In this document: piece by piece, positions 25,504 to 35,481 of the stretch | How the letters are laid out: every line of letters begins with the position of its first letter | Numbering within the stretch: the first letter of the stretch is position 1 | Assembly: GCF_007997085.1 (NCBI RefSeq) | Contig: NZ_VORR01000024.1 | Span: 1-62,508 of the forward strand | DNA from: Polaribacter sp. IC066 | GTDB lineage: Bacteria > Bacteroidota > Bacteroidia > Flavobacteriales > Flavobacteriaceae | Reading direction: 5' to 3' | Length of the DNA stretch: 62,508 nucleotides | Translations under genes and position numbers: made by a program | Notes under the pieces: generated by a model | What the model saw: only the letters and a program-made list of their open reading frames with translations | Told to the model about the DNA's origin: nothing | Databases searched by the model: none

Positions 25504-26691
25504 TTAAGAAATTACTCCAGAGCCTAACAATTCTTCATTTTGATACCAAGCCACAAATTGCCCTTCTTGAATAGCCGATTGCTTATTTTCAAAGGCAACA
25601 TACAAACCAGTTTCTACTTTATGTAAAGTAGCTTTTTCTAGCGCTTGTCGGTATCTTATTCTTGCTTCAACTTGCATCGTTTCGCCACTGTTTAAGATTA
25701 AATCTTCACGAATCCAATGAATTTCTTCATTAGAAACAAACAATACCTTTTTATATAAACCCGTATGATTTTTTCCTTCTCCGGTATAAATTACATTTTC
25801 TTCAACGTCGGTTTCAATTACATATAAAGCTTCTTTTGTACCACCAACATTTAAACCTTTTCGCTGTCCTTTGGTAAAATAATGTGCTCCTTGGTGCTTG
25901 CCAAGTATTTTTCCGTCTTCTTTTTGATACGAGAATTTAGTTGCAAAAAACTTGAGTTCTGCTTCTTTATTTTCAAATTCTGGAACTGCTTTTATATATT
26001 CAGCAAAATCCGCAGGAATATTTATAATAACACCTTCTTTTGGTTCTAATTTTTGTTGTAAAAATTCTGGTAATCGCACTTTACCAATAAAACATAAACC
26101 TTGAGAGTCTTTTTTTTCTGCCGTAATTAAATCTGCTTTTTTAGCAATTTCTCTAACTTCTGGTTTTGTTAATTCGCCTATAGGAAACAACGCTTTTACC
26201 AATTGTTCTTGAGATAATTGGCATAAAAAATACGATTGATCTTTGTTAATATCCTTTCCTGCTAGTAATTTATAAACTGATTTTCCGTTGATAATTTCTT
26301 CCTCTTTTCTGCAATAATGACCAGTTGCCACATAATCCGCACCTAATTTTAAAGCGATGTCCATAAAAACATCAAACTTAATTTCTCGGTTGCATAAAAT
26401 ATCAGGATTTGGTGTTCTCCCTTTTGAATATTCATCAAACATATAATCTACAATACGTTCTTTATATTGAGCGCTTAAATCTACTACTTGAAACGGAATG
26501 CCTAATTTTTCAGCAACAATCATGGCGTCATTACTATCTTCTAACCAAGGACATTCGTTAGAAATTGTTACAGAATCGTCATGCCAATTTTTCATAAAAA
26601 GACCGATAACTTCATATCCTTGTTCTTTTAATAAATGTGCTGTAACACTAGAATCTACTCCGCCAGAAAGACCTACAACTACTCTTTTCAT
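25504..26691 (-). CDS. mnmA: tRNA-specific 2-thiouridylase
   Basis: Cytosolic enzyme of 395 residues that thiolates U34 of tRNA-Lys, -Glu and -Gln. The PP-loop GLSGGVDSS follows directly on the start MKRVVV. The two catalytic cysteines are visible in [12 protein letters not shown] and [10 protein letters not shown], with the ATGHYCRKE segment between. The frame is open 31 codons further upstream, but the ATG at 26691 is right: it starts at the PP-loop as in homologues and a TAACTTTG promoter box lies at 26710-26717, inside the longer frame. A tRNA-Lys(UUU), one of its substrates, is in this window. Confidence 0.95.
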   Translation of the reverse strand: MKRVVVGLSGGVDSSVTAHLLKEQGYEVIGLFMKNWHDDSVTISNECPWLEDSNDAMIVAEKLGIPFQVVDLSAQYKERIVDYMFDEYSKGRTPNPDILCNREIKFDVFMDIALKLGADYVATGHYCRKEEEIINGKSVYKLLAGKDINKDQSYFLCQLSQEQLVKALFPIGELTKPEVREIAKKADLITAEKKDSQGLCFIGKVRLPEFLQQKLEPKEGVIINIPADFAEYIKAVPEFENKEAELKFFATKFSYQKEDGKILGKHQGAHYFTKGQRKGLNVGGTKEALYVIETDVEENVIYTGEGKNHTGLYKKVLFVSNEEIHWIREDLILNSGETMQVEARIRYRQALEKATLHKVETGLYVAFENKQSAIQEGQFVAWYQNEELLGSGVIS

Positions 26692-26709
26692 TTTTATATT
26701 TTGAGCTTG

Positions 26710-26717
26710 CAAAGTTA
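26710..26717 (-). promoter_or_regulatory. -7 box of mnmA
   Basis: TAACTTTG on the minus strand, 18 bases before the ATG at 26691. It decides the start of mnmA. Confidence 0.55.
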
Positions 26718-26982
26718 AGGTTTTGTATGGGAAAAACAGGTTTGAGTTTGCAGGATTATTGATTGTTATTGCTCGGAGTTTCACAGAGGGAATTGTTAAA
26801 AAAATAGATTTCGTGAATTTTATAGAATACTGCTTATTTGTATGAAATTGTTACACAGAGATTCTTGGAGATAAACGCGGAATTTAACAGAGGACCTTGT
26901 TCAAGAAAAACAGGTTTTACAAATTTTAAAGATTAAAAAGCAAACAGGTTAAATTTCTCCTTCGAGGAGTCAAAGGAGACTT

Positions 26983-27690
26983 CTAATTCTCTTTTGTAAA
27001 AATCTTTTTCTTTCTAAAATCTTCTTCAGGTGCTTTTTCCCCATCCATATAATATTCCCACTTCCCTACTCTTTTTCCGTTTTTATAAACCCCGGTTTCT
27101 TTTAAATTACCGTTCAATTCAAAATATTTTGCAATACCATTTGGTGTTCCGTTTTTAAAGGTAATTTCTTCAATTAAGATTCCTTTGCTCGAGTATTTTT
27201 GTGATATTCCGTTTTTTAAACCGTTTTTATACATCGATATTTCTGTGGCTTTTCCGTTCGGGTAATAGTTGATGAGTTTTCCGTCTAATTTTCCGTCTTT
27301 ATAAAATTCTTCAGACATGATTTTTCCATCAAGAAAAAAATAGTTCCATTGACCAACTCTCTTTCTATCTGCAAAAAAACCTTTGCTTTGCAAAACACCA
27401 TTTATCGAATAAAAAGCAACAGAAACTCGATTGCTTGTCTTCGAATACGTTCTAATTGTTGTTGGGTTTGTAGAATCTGTAATATCGTAAAACTTAAAAA
27501 CACCTACTTCTTTTCCGTCTTTAAATTGTCCTTGATAGCGTGTTTTCTTGTTAGGATAATACTTCTTCCAAAGGCCAGTTCTTTTTTTATTACTATCAAA
27601 TTGATTGATTTCTTGAGCCTTAAAATCACTGCTTAAAAAAAAACACATAAAAAAAACAAAAATTAAAGCCGGTCTTTTTATATTTATCAT
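26983..27690 (-). CDS. YwqK/MORN-repeat exported protein
   Basis: Protein of 235 residues with an N-terminal hydrophobic segment (about 8-25, ending SDFKAQ) that is probably a signal peptide. The rest consists of about seven MORN-like repeats of the form YxNGK-xxGxxxxY, for example YPNKKTRYQGQFKDGKEVG and YPNGKATEISMYKNGLKNG. Databases label this family 'YwqK antitoxin', but nothing around it looks like a toxin gene and the export signal argues against that role. A structural or surface role is more likely. Confidence 0.75.
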   Translation of the reverse strand: MINIKRPALIFVFFMCFFLSSDFKAQEINQFDSNKKRTGLWKKYYPNKKTRYQGQFKDGKEVGVFKFYDITDSTNPTTIRTYSKTSNRVSVAFYSINGVLQSKGFFADRKRVGQWNYFFLDGKIMSEEFYKDGKLDGKLINYYPNGKATEISMYKNGLKNGISQKYSSKGILIEEITFKNGTPNGIAKYFELNGNLKETGVYKNGKRVGKWEYYMDGEKAPEEDFRKKKIFTKEN

Positions 27691-28104
27691 TGCAAAAAAT
27701 CTTTGGCGTAAATATACAATAAAGATTTTTTTAACTATTTATTTAGATTCTCGTCTTTAGTATTGCTCTAGTATATAAACCGCAGCGTGCAAATAAACAC
27801 TCACTTTTTGGATTAAAACAGAAACGATTCTTTAATTTTATTTACTAAATATAAAATTAAAAATTTGGCAAACTTTACCAAAACGCAAAATCTTTGGTAA
27901 AACCTATCTTAGCTATATTTCATAACCGCTGTTAGCCGCTAGTTTCAGGTTATAATTGGTTATTCGTTCAGATTGAGCGCTTGCGATACATACTCTTTTG
28001 CATTTTTTTGCAGTGTTGGCTTTCTGCGTTTACTTTAACTTACGAACTTACTGTGTAAATAGTTTATTTAAGTTGAATTGTTAGATTATTATAAAAGCGA
28101 AAAC
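27691..28104. other. Intergenic, no gene seen
   Basis: About 410 bases between the MORN gene and the efflux-pump terminator. The only structure found is a 9-base inverted repeat, TTTACCAAA (27874-27882) and TTTGGTAAA (27893-27901). A less AT-rich patch around 27940-28050 has no open frame. Confidence 0.45.
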
Positions 28105-28143
28105 AAAAAAAAGACTGTTGTAACAATTTCATTAGTCTTTTTT
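28105..28143 (-). terminator. Terminator of the metal-efflux operon
   Basis: AAAAAAGACT (28107-28116) pairs with AGTCTTTTTT (28134-28143), followed on the minus strand by a T run. It lies 26 bases behind the stop of the pump gene. Confidence 0.6.
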
Positions 28144-28168
28144 AAATTTAAATGTGCAGTAGAAACTA

Positions 28169-31100
28169 CTATTTTCTAGTAACCAATTGATACACACAAG
28201 GAATTACCACCAAATTTAAAATAGTAGCTGATAATAAACCACCTAAAATAACTACAGCCATTGGGCTTTGTATTTCACTTCCTGGTTCTCCGCCTTTTAA
28301 TGCTAATGGGATTAATGCCAATCCTGTTGTAAAAGCTGTCATTAAGATAGGATTTAATCTATCTAATGCTCCTGTTTTGATTAGCTGAAATCCTTTCATT
28401 CCTTCTTTTCTCAAGTCTTCATAACGAGAAACTAGTAATATTCCGTTACGTGTGGCTATTCCAAACAAACTGATAAAACCAATAGTTGCTGCGATGCTGA
28501 TGATTCCTGATGTAAAATACACAATCAAGATACCACCGATTAATGCTAATGGCAAATTTATCAACACCACAAAAGCTAGTTTCACATCCTTAAACTCATA
28601 GTAGAGTAACAGAAAAATAATAGCAATGGCAGCAATTGCGGTTATAGATAATAATTGTGATGCTTTAGCTTCACTTTCAAACTGACCGCCGTATTGAATT
28701 CGATAACCTTCGGGCATATTTACATTGTTGGCAACAACTTCCTTTATTTCGTTTACTGCTCCACGCAAATCCCTACCTTGAACATTGGCAGCGACCACTA
28801 TTTTACGTTGTACATCTTCTCGATTAATGGTATTTGGACTGCTTACTGAAGCAACCGTTGCCAATTCACCCAAAGTAGTTTGACCTCCATTTGGTAAACT
28901 GATTAAAGCGTTACCAATGTTTTCAATAGTATCTCGAAATGGCTTTTCATAGCGAACTACCACATCAAAATATTGCTGTCCTTCATAAATCTCGCCTGCT
29001 TCTTCACCTGCAAAGGCAATATCTACTTGCTCCATTAAATTACCAATCGTCATTCCATAAGCTGAAAGAATTTGGCGTTTTGGTTTGATACGAATTTGTG
29101 GTACTTCAATTTGTTGGTCAACTGCCACATCTACTAATCCATCAATTTCTTTGATGTTTTGTTCCACGTTTTTCCCTACTTCAAACAATTGATGCAAATC
29201 TGAACCAAATATTTTGATCGCAATATTAGCCCGAGTACCCGAAAGCATATGGTCAATTCGGTGAGCAATAGGTTGTCCTAAAGTAATATTGACACCTGGT
29301 GCAATACTCAATTTGTTTCTCACTTCCTCGAAAAATTCTTCTTTGGTTTTATCTTTTAAAATAAAAGGCACATCAATTTCGGAAGCATTTACACCTTGAG
29401 CGTGTTCGTCCAATTCGGCACGACCTTGTCTTCTGGTAACGACTTCCACTTCGGGTAAATCCAATAATATGGTCTCTATTAATCTCCCTGTTTTGTTACT
29501 TTCTTCTAAAGACATTGCTGGTGGACCAACGACACTAATTACCATAGAACCTTCGTTAAATTCTGGTAGAAAACTTCTTCCTAATTGGGTTAAGACTAAA
29601 AGACTTATGATAAAGGCAATAACAGTTGTTCCGATAATGGTTTTCGGAATTTTAGTGGCACGTTCCAAGAGGTTTCCATAATGTTTTTGTAACCAACGTT
29701 CCACACGTGTACCTTTTGCTTGTTTATTCAATAACTTTTCGTTTTTTAATAAATAAGAACACAAAACAGGTGTTACTGTTACCGCAACAATCAACGATGT
29801 TAAAACAGATGTAACGAATGCAATACCTAACGGTTGCAACAATCGACCTTCCATTCCGCTTAAAAAGAATAACGGAATAAAGGAAACTATAATAATTAAG
29901 GTTGCAATGATGATAGAGCTTCGTATTTCTACGGAAGCGTCACGAACAACCGTAAGTGTTGATTCCCGTTCTGCTTTTGGTTTTCTAATATTTTCACGCA
30001 AGCGTTTATAGACATTTTCCACATCAATAATCGCATCATCTACCAAAGCACCAATGGCAATTGCCATACCTCCTAGACTCATTGTATTAATAGTATAACC
30101 TAACCATTTTAGAATGATGATAGATACCAATAATGAAATAGGAATTGCTAATAAAGATATTAAGGTTGTTCTCCAATTCATCAAAAAGATGAAAAGAATT
30201 ATCATTACAAAGAATGCACCTTCCAACAAGGTTTGATTTAAATTACTGATAGACGCATCAATAAAATCGGATTGTCTAAAAATGTGATTTTTGATATTTA
30301 CACCTTTTGGTAGGGTTTTTTCTAAATCGGCAATCGCTTCATCCAAGCGGTCTGTCAATTCCAATGTATTTACATCTGGTTGTTTTGAAATGGTTAAAAT
30401 AACTGCTGGTTTTGCATTTAAAGAACCATCGCCAATTTTATCGGCAGCACCAATTTGTACGGTTGCTACATCCTTGATTTTTATGGTTTGCCCATTGACT
30501 TGTTTTAAAACTGCTTCCTGCAAATCTTCTAAAGCATAAGCTCTACCGCTACCTTTAATGATGTATTGATTACCATATTGATTAATCACACCACCAGGTG
30601 CATTTTTGTTGGCTTCTTTTACTTGTTCTACCAATTCTGAAAGACTTACATTGTAATGCTTCATCTTTTCTGGGTTGGCAAACACTTGGTATTGTTTGTA
30701 ATCGCCACCAATAACCACAACATTTGCGATACCGCCAATCGCTTTTATACGTTGTCTGATTGTCCAATCGGAAAGGGTTCTTAACTCCATTGGCGAAACA
30801 CTATCCGAGGTTACACCTAACAGCATTATTTCTCCCATAATAGATGAAATAGGTGCCATTGTTGGTGCTCCAATTCCTTCGGGTAAATTCTCACGAACCA
30901 TTGGAATACGTTCACTAACAATTTGACGTGCTCGATAAATATCGGTTCCCCATTCAAATTCTATCCAAACAATGGAAATTCCAGCTGCGGATGAAGAACG
31001 GATTCGTCTCACATTTGGCGAACCATTTAAGGCGGTTTCCAATTGATAAGTTACTAATTTTTCTACTTCTTCAGATTCCATTCCGTGCGCTTCGGTAAGA

Positions 31101-31246
31101 ATTGTTACCGTTGGCGCTGTAAGGTCTGGGAATACATCTACGTTCATTGTTCGTGCATAATACACGCCCAATACACTCAGTGCAACCGCTCCCAATAGAA
31201 TGAGCAATCTATTTTGAAGTGAAATTAATAATATTTTGTTTAACAT
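28169..31246 (-). CDS. CusA/CzcA-type heavy-metal RND efflux pump
   Basis: Inner-membrane proton-driven pump of 1025 residues, the usual length for heavy-metal efflux RND proteins. Twelve membrane segments and two large periplasmic loops are apparent. Landmarks are MNVDVFPDLTAPTVTILTEA near the start, GGMAIAIGALVDDAIIDVEN in TM4 (with the proton-relay acidic residues), and FISLFGIATRNGILLVSRYE near the C-terminus. Metal specificity (Cu/Ag versus Zn/Co/Cd) cannot be settled by eye. It is the last gene of a four- or five-gene operon with its adaptor (12 bases upstream), a small lipoprotein and a TolC-like channel. Confidence 0.93.
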   Translation of the reverse strand: MLNKILLISLQNRLLILLGAVALSVLGVYYARTMNVDVFPDLTAPTVTILTEAHGMESEEVEKLVTYQLETALNGSPNVRRIRSSSAAGISIVWIEFEWGTDIYRARQIVSERIPMVRENLPEGIGAPTMAPISSIMGEIMLLGVTSDSVSPMELRTLSDWTIRQRIKAIGGIANVVVIGGDYKQYQVFANPEKMKHYNVSLSELVEQVKEANKNAPGGVINQYGNQYIIKGSGRAYALEDLQEAVLKQVNGQTIKIKDVATVQIGAADKIGDGSLNAKPAVILTISKQPDVNTLELTDRLDEAIADLEKTLPKGVNIKNHIFRQSDFIDASISNLNQTLLEGAFFVMIILFIFLMNWRTTLISLLAIPISLLVSIIILKWLGYTINTMSLGGMAIAIGALVDDAIIDVENVYKRLRENIRKPKAERESTLTVVRDASVEIRSSIIIATLIIIVSFIPLFFLSGMEGRLLQPLGIAFVTSVLTSLIVAVTVTPVLCSYLLKNEKLLNKQAKGTRVERWLQKHYGNLLERATKIPKTIIGTTVIAFIISLLVLTQLGRSFLPEFNEGSMVISVVGPPAMSLEESNKTGRLIETILLDLPEVEVVTRRQGRAELDEHAQGVNASEIDVPFILKDKTKEEFFEEVRNKLSIAPGVNITLGQPIAHRIDHMLSGTRANIAIKIFGSDLHQLFEVGKNVEQNIKEIDGLVDVAVDQQIEVPQIRIKPKRQILSAYGMTIGNLMEQVDIAFAGEEAGEIYEGQQYFDVVVRYEKPFRDTIENIGNALISLPNGGQTTLGELATVASVSSPNTINREDVQRKIVVAANVQGRDLRGAVNEIKEVVANNVNMPEGYRIQYGGQFESEAKASQLLSITAIAAIAIIFLLLYYEFKDVKLAFVVLINLPLALIGGILIVYFTSGIISIAATIGFISLFGIATRNGILLVSRYEDLRKEGMKGFQLIKTGALDRLNPILMTAFTTGLALIPLALKGGEPGSEIQSPMAVVILGGLLSATILNLVVIPCVYQLVTRK

Positions 31247-31258
31247 TTCTCTTCGTTT

Positions 31259-32743
31259 TTAATGTTCGTGACCATGAGCAGGTGTTGAACCTGACATTGA
31301 AGCCATTTTAACTTGGTAAGCTCCTTTTGTGACAACCACTTCGCCTATCTCCAAACCTTGTAGAATTTCCACATTCTCTCCATTTCGTTTTCCAATTTTC
31401 ACAGGTCTTCTTTCAAAACCCTCGCCCGAAAGCTGCACGATAACGGAATAACTTCCATAGTCTTCTAATAATGCATTAACAGGAATCATAGTATTTTGGG
31501 TTGCGTCTCCCATCGCTATTTGAACTGGTGTCAAACTTCCCTCTAGCATATCGACTTCTGCATTTACTTGAGCAAAAACAGAAATAAGTGGGTTTTCTCG
31601 TTCTACATCCTTACCGATAGAAAGAATTTCCCCTTCAGCATCAGATACGTTTTGCCATTCTCCGTCTTTGGTTTGAAAATATATTCCTTGTACATTCTCC
31701 ATTGTTAGTCCGTAATTAGGCGCTAATTGAGTTTTTAATACTTTGGATTGATGTGTACCAATCGACACCAAAGCCACACCTTGCGCTACATAGTCACCAT
31801 TAGAAACTGTAATAGATTTAATGAAACCATCAAATGGCGCACGAATTTGTTTGCTTCCACCTGAAACTCCTGATGTTAGGGATTGGTAGTTGGATTTTGC
31901 TATTGAAAAATTGTTTTCTACTTTTTCAAATTCTGCTTTAGGAATTATTTTAGAATTGTACAATTTCTTTTTGCGTTCGTATTCAGATTTTGCCTGTTCA
32001 AAATTGGAACGTGAATTGGCTATTTCCGTACTCAAATTGTTAGATGCCAAGCCTTGACTGTTTAAACTCATCAATAACTGACCTTGTTTTACCGCTGTAC
32101 CTTCTGTAAGATTGTTCACTTTAAAATCAACCACACCATTAGATTTTGCTGCCAACGATTTTACCGAACCTGGTGATGGCATCCAAACGCCAGAGGTGTT
32201 GATTACATCATAAATTTTACCTGAAACTACAGGTGCTGTTTGAAAGTCGATTTTCCAAGCTTGCTCTTTTAAGAACGAAATTCCAGCATCTTCACTTGCT
32301 GCACCTAACGCATTAATAGCATCTTCTTTTGAGGCATAAACAATAATGTCGTGAACAATTAGTGTATCGCTAAATGTGGGCGTTTTAATCTCAAATATCA
32401 ACTTGAAATTACCTGCTTCTTTAGGTTGTAGTGATGGTGAAAAAATGCCAGGTGATGATGGTGATTCCGAAGTATTACGAATACCATTATCTCCTTTAAT
32501 TAAGCTTACTGTAACCTCGCCCTCACGAACAGGCTTATGATTATCTAACACAGTAAAATGTGCAGCAAAACGACTATTTTCTCCAACAATTAAGGCAGGA
32601 AACTCAACAAATAATTCTGTTTTACCTGTCCACAATGTTAGACTTTTTACAGGAATAGATGCTACTTCGGCAGCAGTATTACCCTCTTTTTGATTTCCGC
32701 AGGACATTAAAAGCATTGCGGATACTAAAATTATATATTTCAT
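31259..32743 (-). CDS. RND efflux periplasmic adaptor (CusB/CzcB-like)
   Basis: Lipoprotein adaptor of 494 residues (lipobox LLMSC at Cys15) that links the pump to the outer-membrane channel. There is an extra N-terminal domain of about 130 residues (SRFAAHFTVLDNHKPVREG onward), then barrel-sandwich halves around a helical hairpin (about 230-290, ANSRSNFEQAKSEYERKKKL) and the C-terminal membrane-proximal domain. The protein ends AHGHEH, a short His-rich tail that may bind metal. Same operon as pump and channel. Confidence 0.9.
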   Translation of the reverse strand: MKYIILVSAMLLMSCGNQKEGNTAAEVASIPVKSLTLWTGKTELFVEFPALIVGENSRFAAHFTVLDNHKPVREGEVTVSLIKGDNGIRNTSESPSSPGIFSPSLQPKEAGNFKLIFEIKTPTFSDTLIVHDIIVYASKEDAINALGAASEDAGISFLKEQAWKIDFQTAPVVSGKIYDVINTSGVWMPSPGSVKSLAAKSNGVVDFKVNNLTEGTAVKQGQLLMSLNSQGLASNNLSTEIANSRSNFEQAKSEYERKKKLYNSKIIPKAEFEKVENNFSIAKSNYQSLTSGVSGGSKQIRAPFDGFIKSITVSNGDYVAQGVALVSIGTHQSKVLKTQLAPNYGLTMENVQGIYFQTKDGEWQNVSDAEGEILSIGKDVERENPLISVFAQVNAEVDMLEGSLTPVQIAMGDATQNTMIPVNALLEDYGSYSVIVQLSGEGFERRPVKIGKRNGENVEILQGLEIGEVVVTKGAYQVKMASMSGSTPAHGHEH

Positions 32744-32752
32744 AATATGAGA

Positions 32753-33280
32753 TTATTGAATTACACCTATAATGTTGTAATTTCCTTTAGTAGTTAAGGT
32801 TATAGTGATGTCTTTTGTACTTGTGTTTTTCCAATACCAACCGTGAGAACCATTATAAGGAATCGTTATTTTACCCTTTGCAGCATATGAAGTACCATTA
32901 GCATAGCTTTCAAAATAGCCTTTTGGATAACTGTCTTTATCTTCTGGGTCTCCGTGAAAGTCGTAACGTAGAGGTGCATTAGCAGTCCACTCATATTCTA
33001 ACTTTTCATATTGGTTTATCTTAAACTTATACTCTAAAGCTTTATTAGCCTTCACAACGATTGTTGCAGTATTACTTTGGTCATTACCTGCGCTATTTTC
33101 TACTTTATTTTCTGATGTTCCATTGACATTAAATTCTTCTTGATTACCAACTTCTTTTTTCTGATTTCCATCTACTACTTGTTCTTGTGTAGTTTTTGTT
33201 TTTGTATTAGTGTCTTTACAAGAGGTTACGGTTACCATTGAACCTATTGCTATTGCTACTACTATTTTTGAAATTTTCAT
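32753..33280 (-). CDS. Small lipoprotein of the metal-efflux operon
   Basis: Lipoprotein of 175 residues (lipobox VTSC, Cys21), a low-complexity Lys/Asn/Glu-rich linker to about residue 75, and one compact C-terminal domain with LEYKFKINQYEKLEYEWTA, LRYDFHGDPEDKD, SYAAKGKITIPYNGSHGWYW and ITLTTKGNYN. From memory, the same domain occurs in proteobacterial proteins called 'transmembrane anchor protein' next to heavy-metal RND genes, which I cannot check here. Its conserved His, Asp and Trp residues may bind metal. It lies between adaptor and channel genes. Confidence 0.7.
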   Translation of the reverse strand: MKISKIVVAIAIGSMVTVTSCKDTNTKTKTTQEQVVDGNQKKEVGNQEEFNVNGTSENKVENSAGNDQSNTATIVVKANKALEYKFKINQYEKLEYEWTANAPLRYDFHGDPEDKDSYPKGYFESYANGTSYAAKGKITIPYNGSHGWYWKNTSTKDITITLTTKGNYNIIGVIQ

Positions 33281-33297
33281 TTTTTATGTTTTGAATG

Positions 33298-34482
33298 TTA
33301 TAATTGATGTTTTAATAATTGCGTTTGTAGCAATTGTAGCTCCTTTTCCATTTGCAGCATTCTATCTTTTGCTGTTCGGTAAAACTGAAGTTCCAGATAA
33401 TAATCCATAAAAGAATACTCGCCCAATTGATACGCCTTAAACAGTAATTTCTCACTATCTAAATTACCCATTGTTGTTTCATACTCATTGAATTTTTCGA
33501 GCATCAATTCGTATTGATTATAGGTTTCTTGAAATTGTGCGTAAAGCGAAGTAGTGATTACTTGGGTATTGGATTGCTGATATTCATAATTTGCTTCGGC
33601 AGCTTTTACTTTATTCTTGCTACTCCACAACGGAATTGAAATACCACCAAAAAAACCAGAATAATTACTCCCATTAACACCTTGGTAATTATAGCCAAGT
33701 GCCAAATTGGGCAACACCTTTTTTTTCTCCAATTTTATTTTTTGAAGCGAAGCTTCTTCATTGGTTTTCAATTTTTGCAATTGAGGATCTTTTGTCAATT
33801 TATCTTGCCAAAGATTTTCAATTGCTCCAATTTCAATAGGCAAAACAATTTGTGATGAAATGCCATCAATAGGATTTCCACCGTTCAAAGTTTTGAGTTT
33901 GGACATTTTAATCTGAATATCGCTTTCTATCTGTTTAACTACAAATTGCTCTTGAATCCAAGCAATTTTCGCCTTGTTCAAATCTAAAATGCCTACTTGC
34001 TCTTTGGCAAAAAGCTCTTCAATTTGGTCGAAAATCTTCTTACTCTGTATTTTCCTTTCGGTTTCAATCGTTTTTTGTTTTTGTAAAAAAACGAGTTCTA
34101 AAAGAATGCCCTTTGCTTGCAATAGGACTTCTTGTCTTTTTGTCAAATAGGCTGACGCTAACTGTTGCGATTTAGATTCGTTCCATTTGCCACGTGCATC
34201 ATAAACCGAAGGAAATTCAAATGACTGTGAAATTTGATATTCGGTATAATCTCCAGTTGCATTATCGCCAAAAGGCAAATAAAAACCAGAGAGCTGTGGG
34301 TCAGGCAAATTGTTAGTGCTCTTGTTTTCGAGTAGCTGACTTTCAATAAAGGATTGATAGCCTTTTAACGCTGTATTATTCTGTTCTATTTCGTTTAGCA
34401 GTTCCTCTACATTTTTAGTTTGTGAGAAACCATTAACAAGGAACAGGCATCCGCAAATTGCGAACACGATGTGTTTATTCAT
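33298..34482 (-). CDS. TolC-family outer-membrane channel protein
   Basis: Outer-membrane efflux protein of 394 residues with a signal peptide ending NGFSQ. Long amphipathic helices with coiled-coil character and two beta segments, such as LPDPQLSGFYLPFGDN and LPNLALGYNYQGVNGSNYSG, match the two-fold TolC/CusC repeat. It is slightly shorter than E. coli CusC. It is the outer component of the RND pump encoded in the same operon and is preceded by the His-rich protein gene. Confidence 0.9.
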   Translation of the reverse strand: MNKHIVFAICGCLFLVNGFSQTKNVEELLNEIEQNNTALKGYQSFIESQLLENKSTNNLPDPQLSGFYLPFGDNATGDYTEYQISQSFEFPSVYDARGKWNESKSQQLASAYLTKRQEVLLQAKGILLELVFLQKQKTIETERKIQSKKIFDQIEELFAKEQVGILDLNKAKIAWIQEQFVVKQIESDIQIKMSKLKTLNGGNPIDGISSQIVLPIEIGAIENLWQDKLTKDPQLQKLKTNEEASLQKIKLEKKKVLPNLALGYNYQGVNGSNYSGFFGGISIPLWSSKNKVKAAEANYEYQQSNTQVITTSLYAQFQETYNQYELMLEKFNEYETTMGNLDSEKLLFKAYQLGEYSFMDYYLELQFYRTAKDRMLQMEKELQLLQTQLLKHQL

Positions 34483-34555
34483 TGTTTGAAATTTTAGGTT
34501 TAATCTGAATTTTTAAGATGGAATATTTACGTGGCAGTAAAGTATTCCTTAAAGA

Positions 34556-34993
34556 TTAACCTAAAGATGGTGGGCCTCGAGTTTTGAGGGAAGAGAGATA
34601 CCGATTGAAATATGAATTCGTTGGTTGATTCCCCTTAATCTTTTCGACTTCATCATCATAGTTTGTAGAAATACTATGGCGATTTAAAAAAATAGATGTT
34701 TTTACATCCTTTTTAACATTGATTTGTTTGACACTGCTTTCGTGAGTTACGAATATTTCATTAACAACTATAGTATGGGTGTGTACTTCCAATAATAAGT
34801 CTAAAAAACCTTTTTTAGAACTTTCTTTTTCTGGAACATCATGATTATGGCTATGAGTGTCACTATTTGAAACACCTTTATGTGCGTGTTCAACTTCATG
34901 TTGATGATGCAAATGAGGTACAACCTGATGCAGCAACATTAAGCTGAATATGCCTAAAAAGAAAAGTGCTTTTATGTGATTATGTTTTTGCAT
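34556..34993 (-). CDS. His-rich small membrane or exported protein
   Basis: Protein of 145 residues, first gene of the efflux operon. The ATG at 34993 is preferred to a TTG at 35002, which falls inside the promoter box. One hydrophobic segment (about 9-25) is followed by a His cluster HLHHQHEVEHAHKG and THSHNHD, typical of loose metal binding. The protein ends LKTRGPPSLG; a second His-rich protein in this window (38118) also ends with RGPP-x-L. It probably buffers or senses the metal that the pump expels. Family not known to me. Confidence 0.65.
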   Translation of the reverse strand: MQKHNHIKALFFLGIFSLMLLHQVVPHLHHQHEVEHAHKGVSNSDTHSHNHDVPEKESSKKGFLDLLLEVHTHTIVVNEIFVTHESSVKQINVKKDVKTSIFLNRHSISTNYDDEVEKIKGNQPTNSYFNRYLSSLKTRGPPSLG

Positions 34994-34999
34994 CCTTTG

Positions 35000-35007
35000 C
35001 AAAAGTA
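35000..35007 (-). promoter_or_regulatory. -7 box of the metal-efflux operon
   Basis: TACTTTTG on the minus strand ends only 6 bases before the ATG at 34993, so the transcript could have almost no leader. Confidence 0.45.
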
Positions 35008-35452
35008 ATAATTTATAATTTAGTTTTGTTTTCTCAAGATTAATTATTTCGATGTTCGGTTTTGAGAAACAGCTCTTTTATTTTTTTAGGGTGTTCGCTT
35101 TCGGTTAAGGATAAATAAATGGACTGGTTGTCCGATGTCCTTTTTTAGCTTAAGGTTTTTGTGATTGTTCATGTTTCTTCAGCTTTTAGCTAGCTCAAAA
35201 TAACACGCATGCGCAGATAAACTTTCAACAGAAACTTTATCACGAAATTCAATAAAGATATCTTTAATAAACACTATCAAAATGAACGTCCTTTATTTCA
35301 CAGAAAACTGCAATTATAAATTAAACCTTATAAAAAACAACTATCAAAAAGCTAAAAATAGTGTACAAGAAAATTAGACTTTATTTATGTTAATTCTTAA
35401 AAATCATAACTAAAAACATCAAAAATTTACTTTATAAATCTGCTAAAATGCT
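35008..35452. other. Intergenic between efflux operon and purB
   Basis: About 445 bases between divergent promoters. No gene, tRNA or strong repeat seen. A metal-responsive operator might be expected here but no clear palindrome was found. Confidence 0.4.
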
Positions 35453-35460
35453 TATTTTTG
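35453..35460 (+). promoter_or_regulatory. -7 box of purB
   Basis: TATTTTTG, 21 bases before the ATG at 35482. It excludes the in-frame TTG at 35458 as a start. Confidence 0.6.
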
Positions 35461-35481
35461 CATTTAACAACAGCACAAATA

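Noticed and set aside
26983..27690. YwqK-family protein as an antitoxin
   Set aside because: It has an export signal and MORN repeats, and no partner toxin gene is adjacent.
27691..28168. Gene or RNA in the 478-base gap before the efflux operon end
   Set aside because: No reading frame with coding character and no recognisable RNA; only a short inverted repeat and the terminator were supported.
35003..35481. Metal-responsive operator or riboswitch in the efflux/purB gap
   Set aside because: No clear palindrome or conserved RNA motif could be found by reading, so none is claimed.
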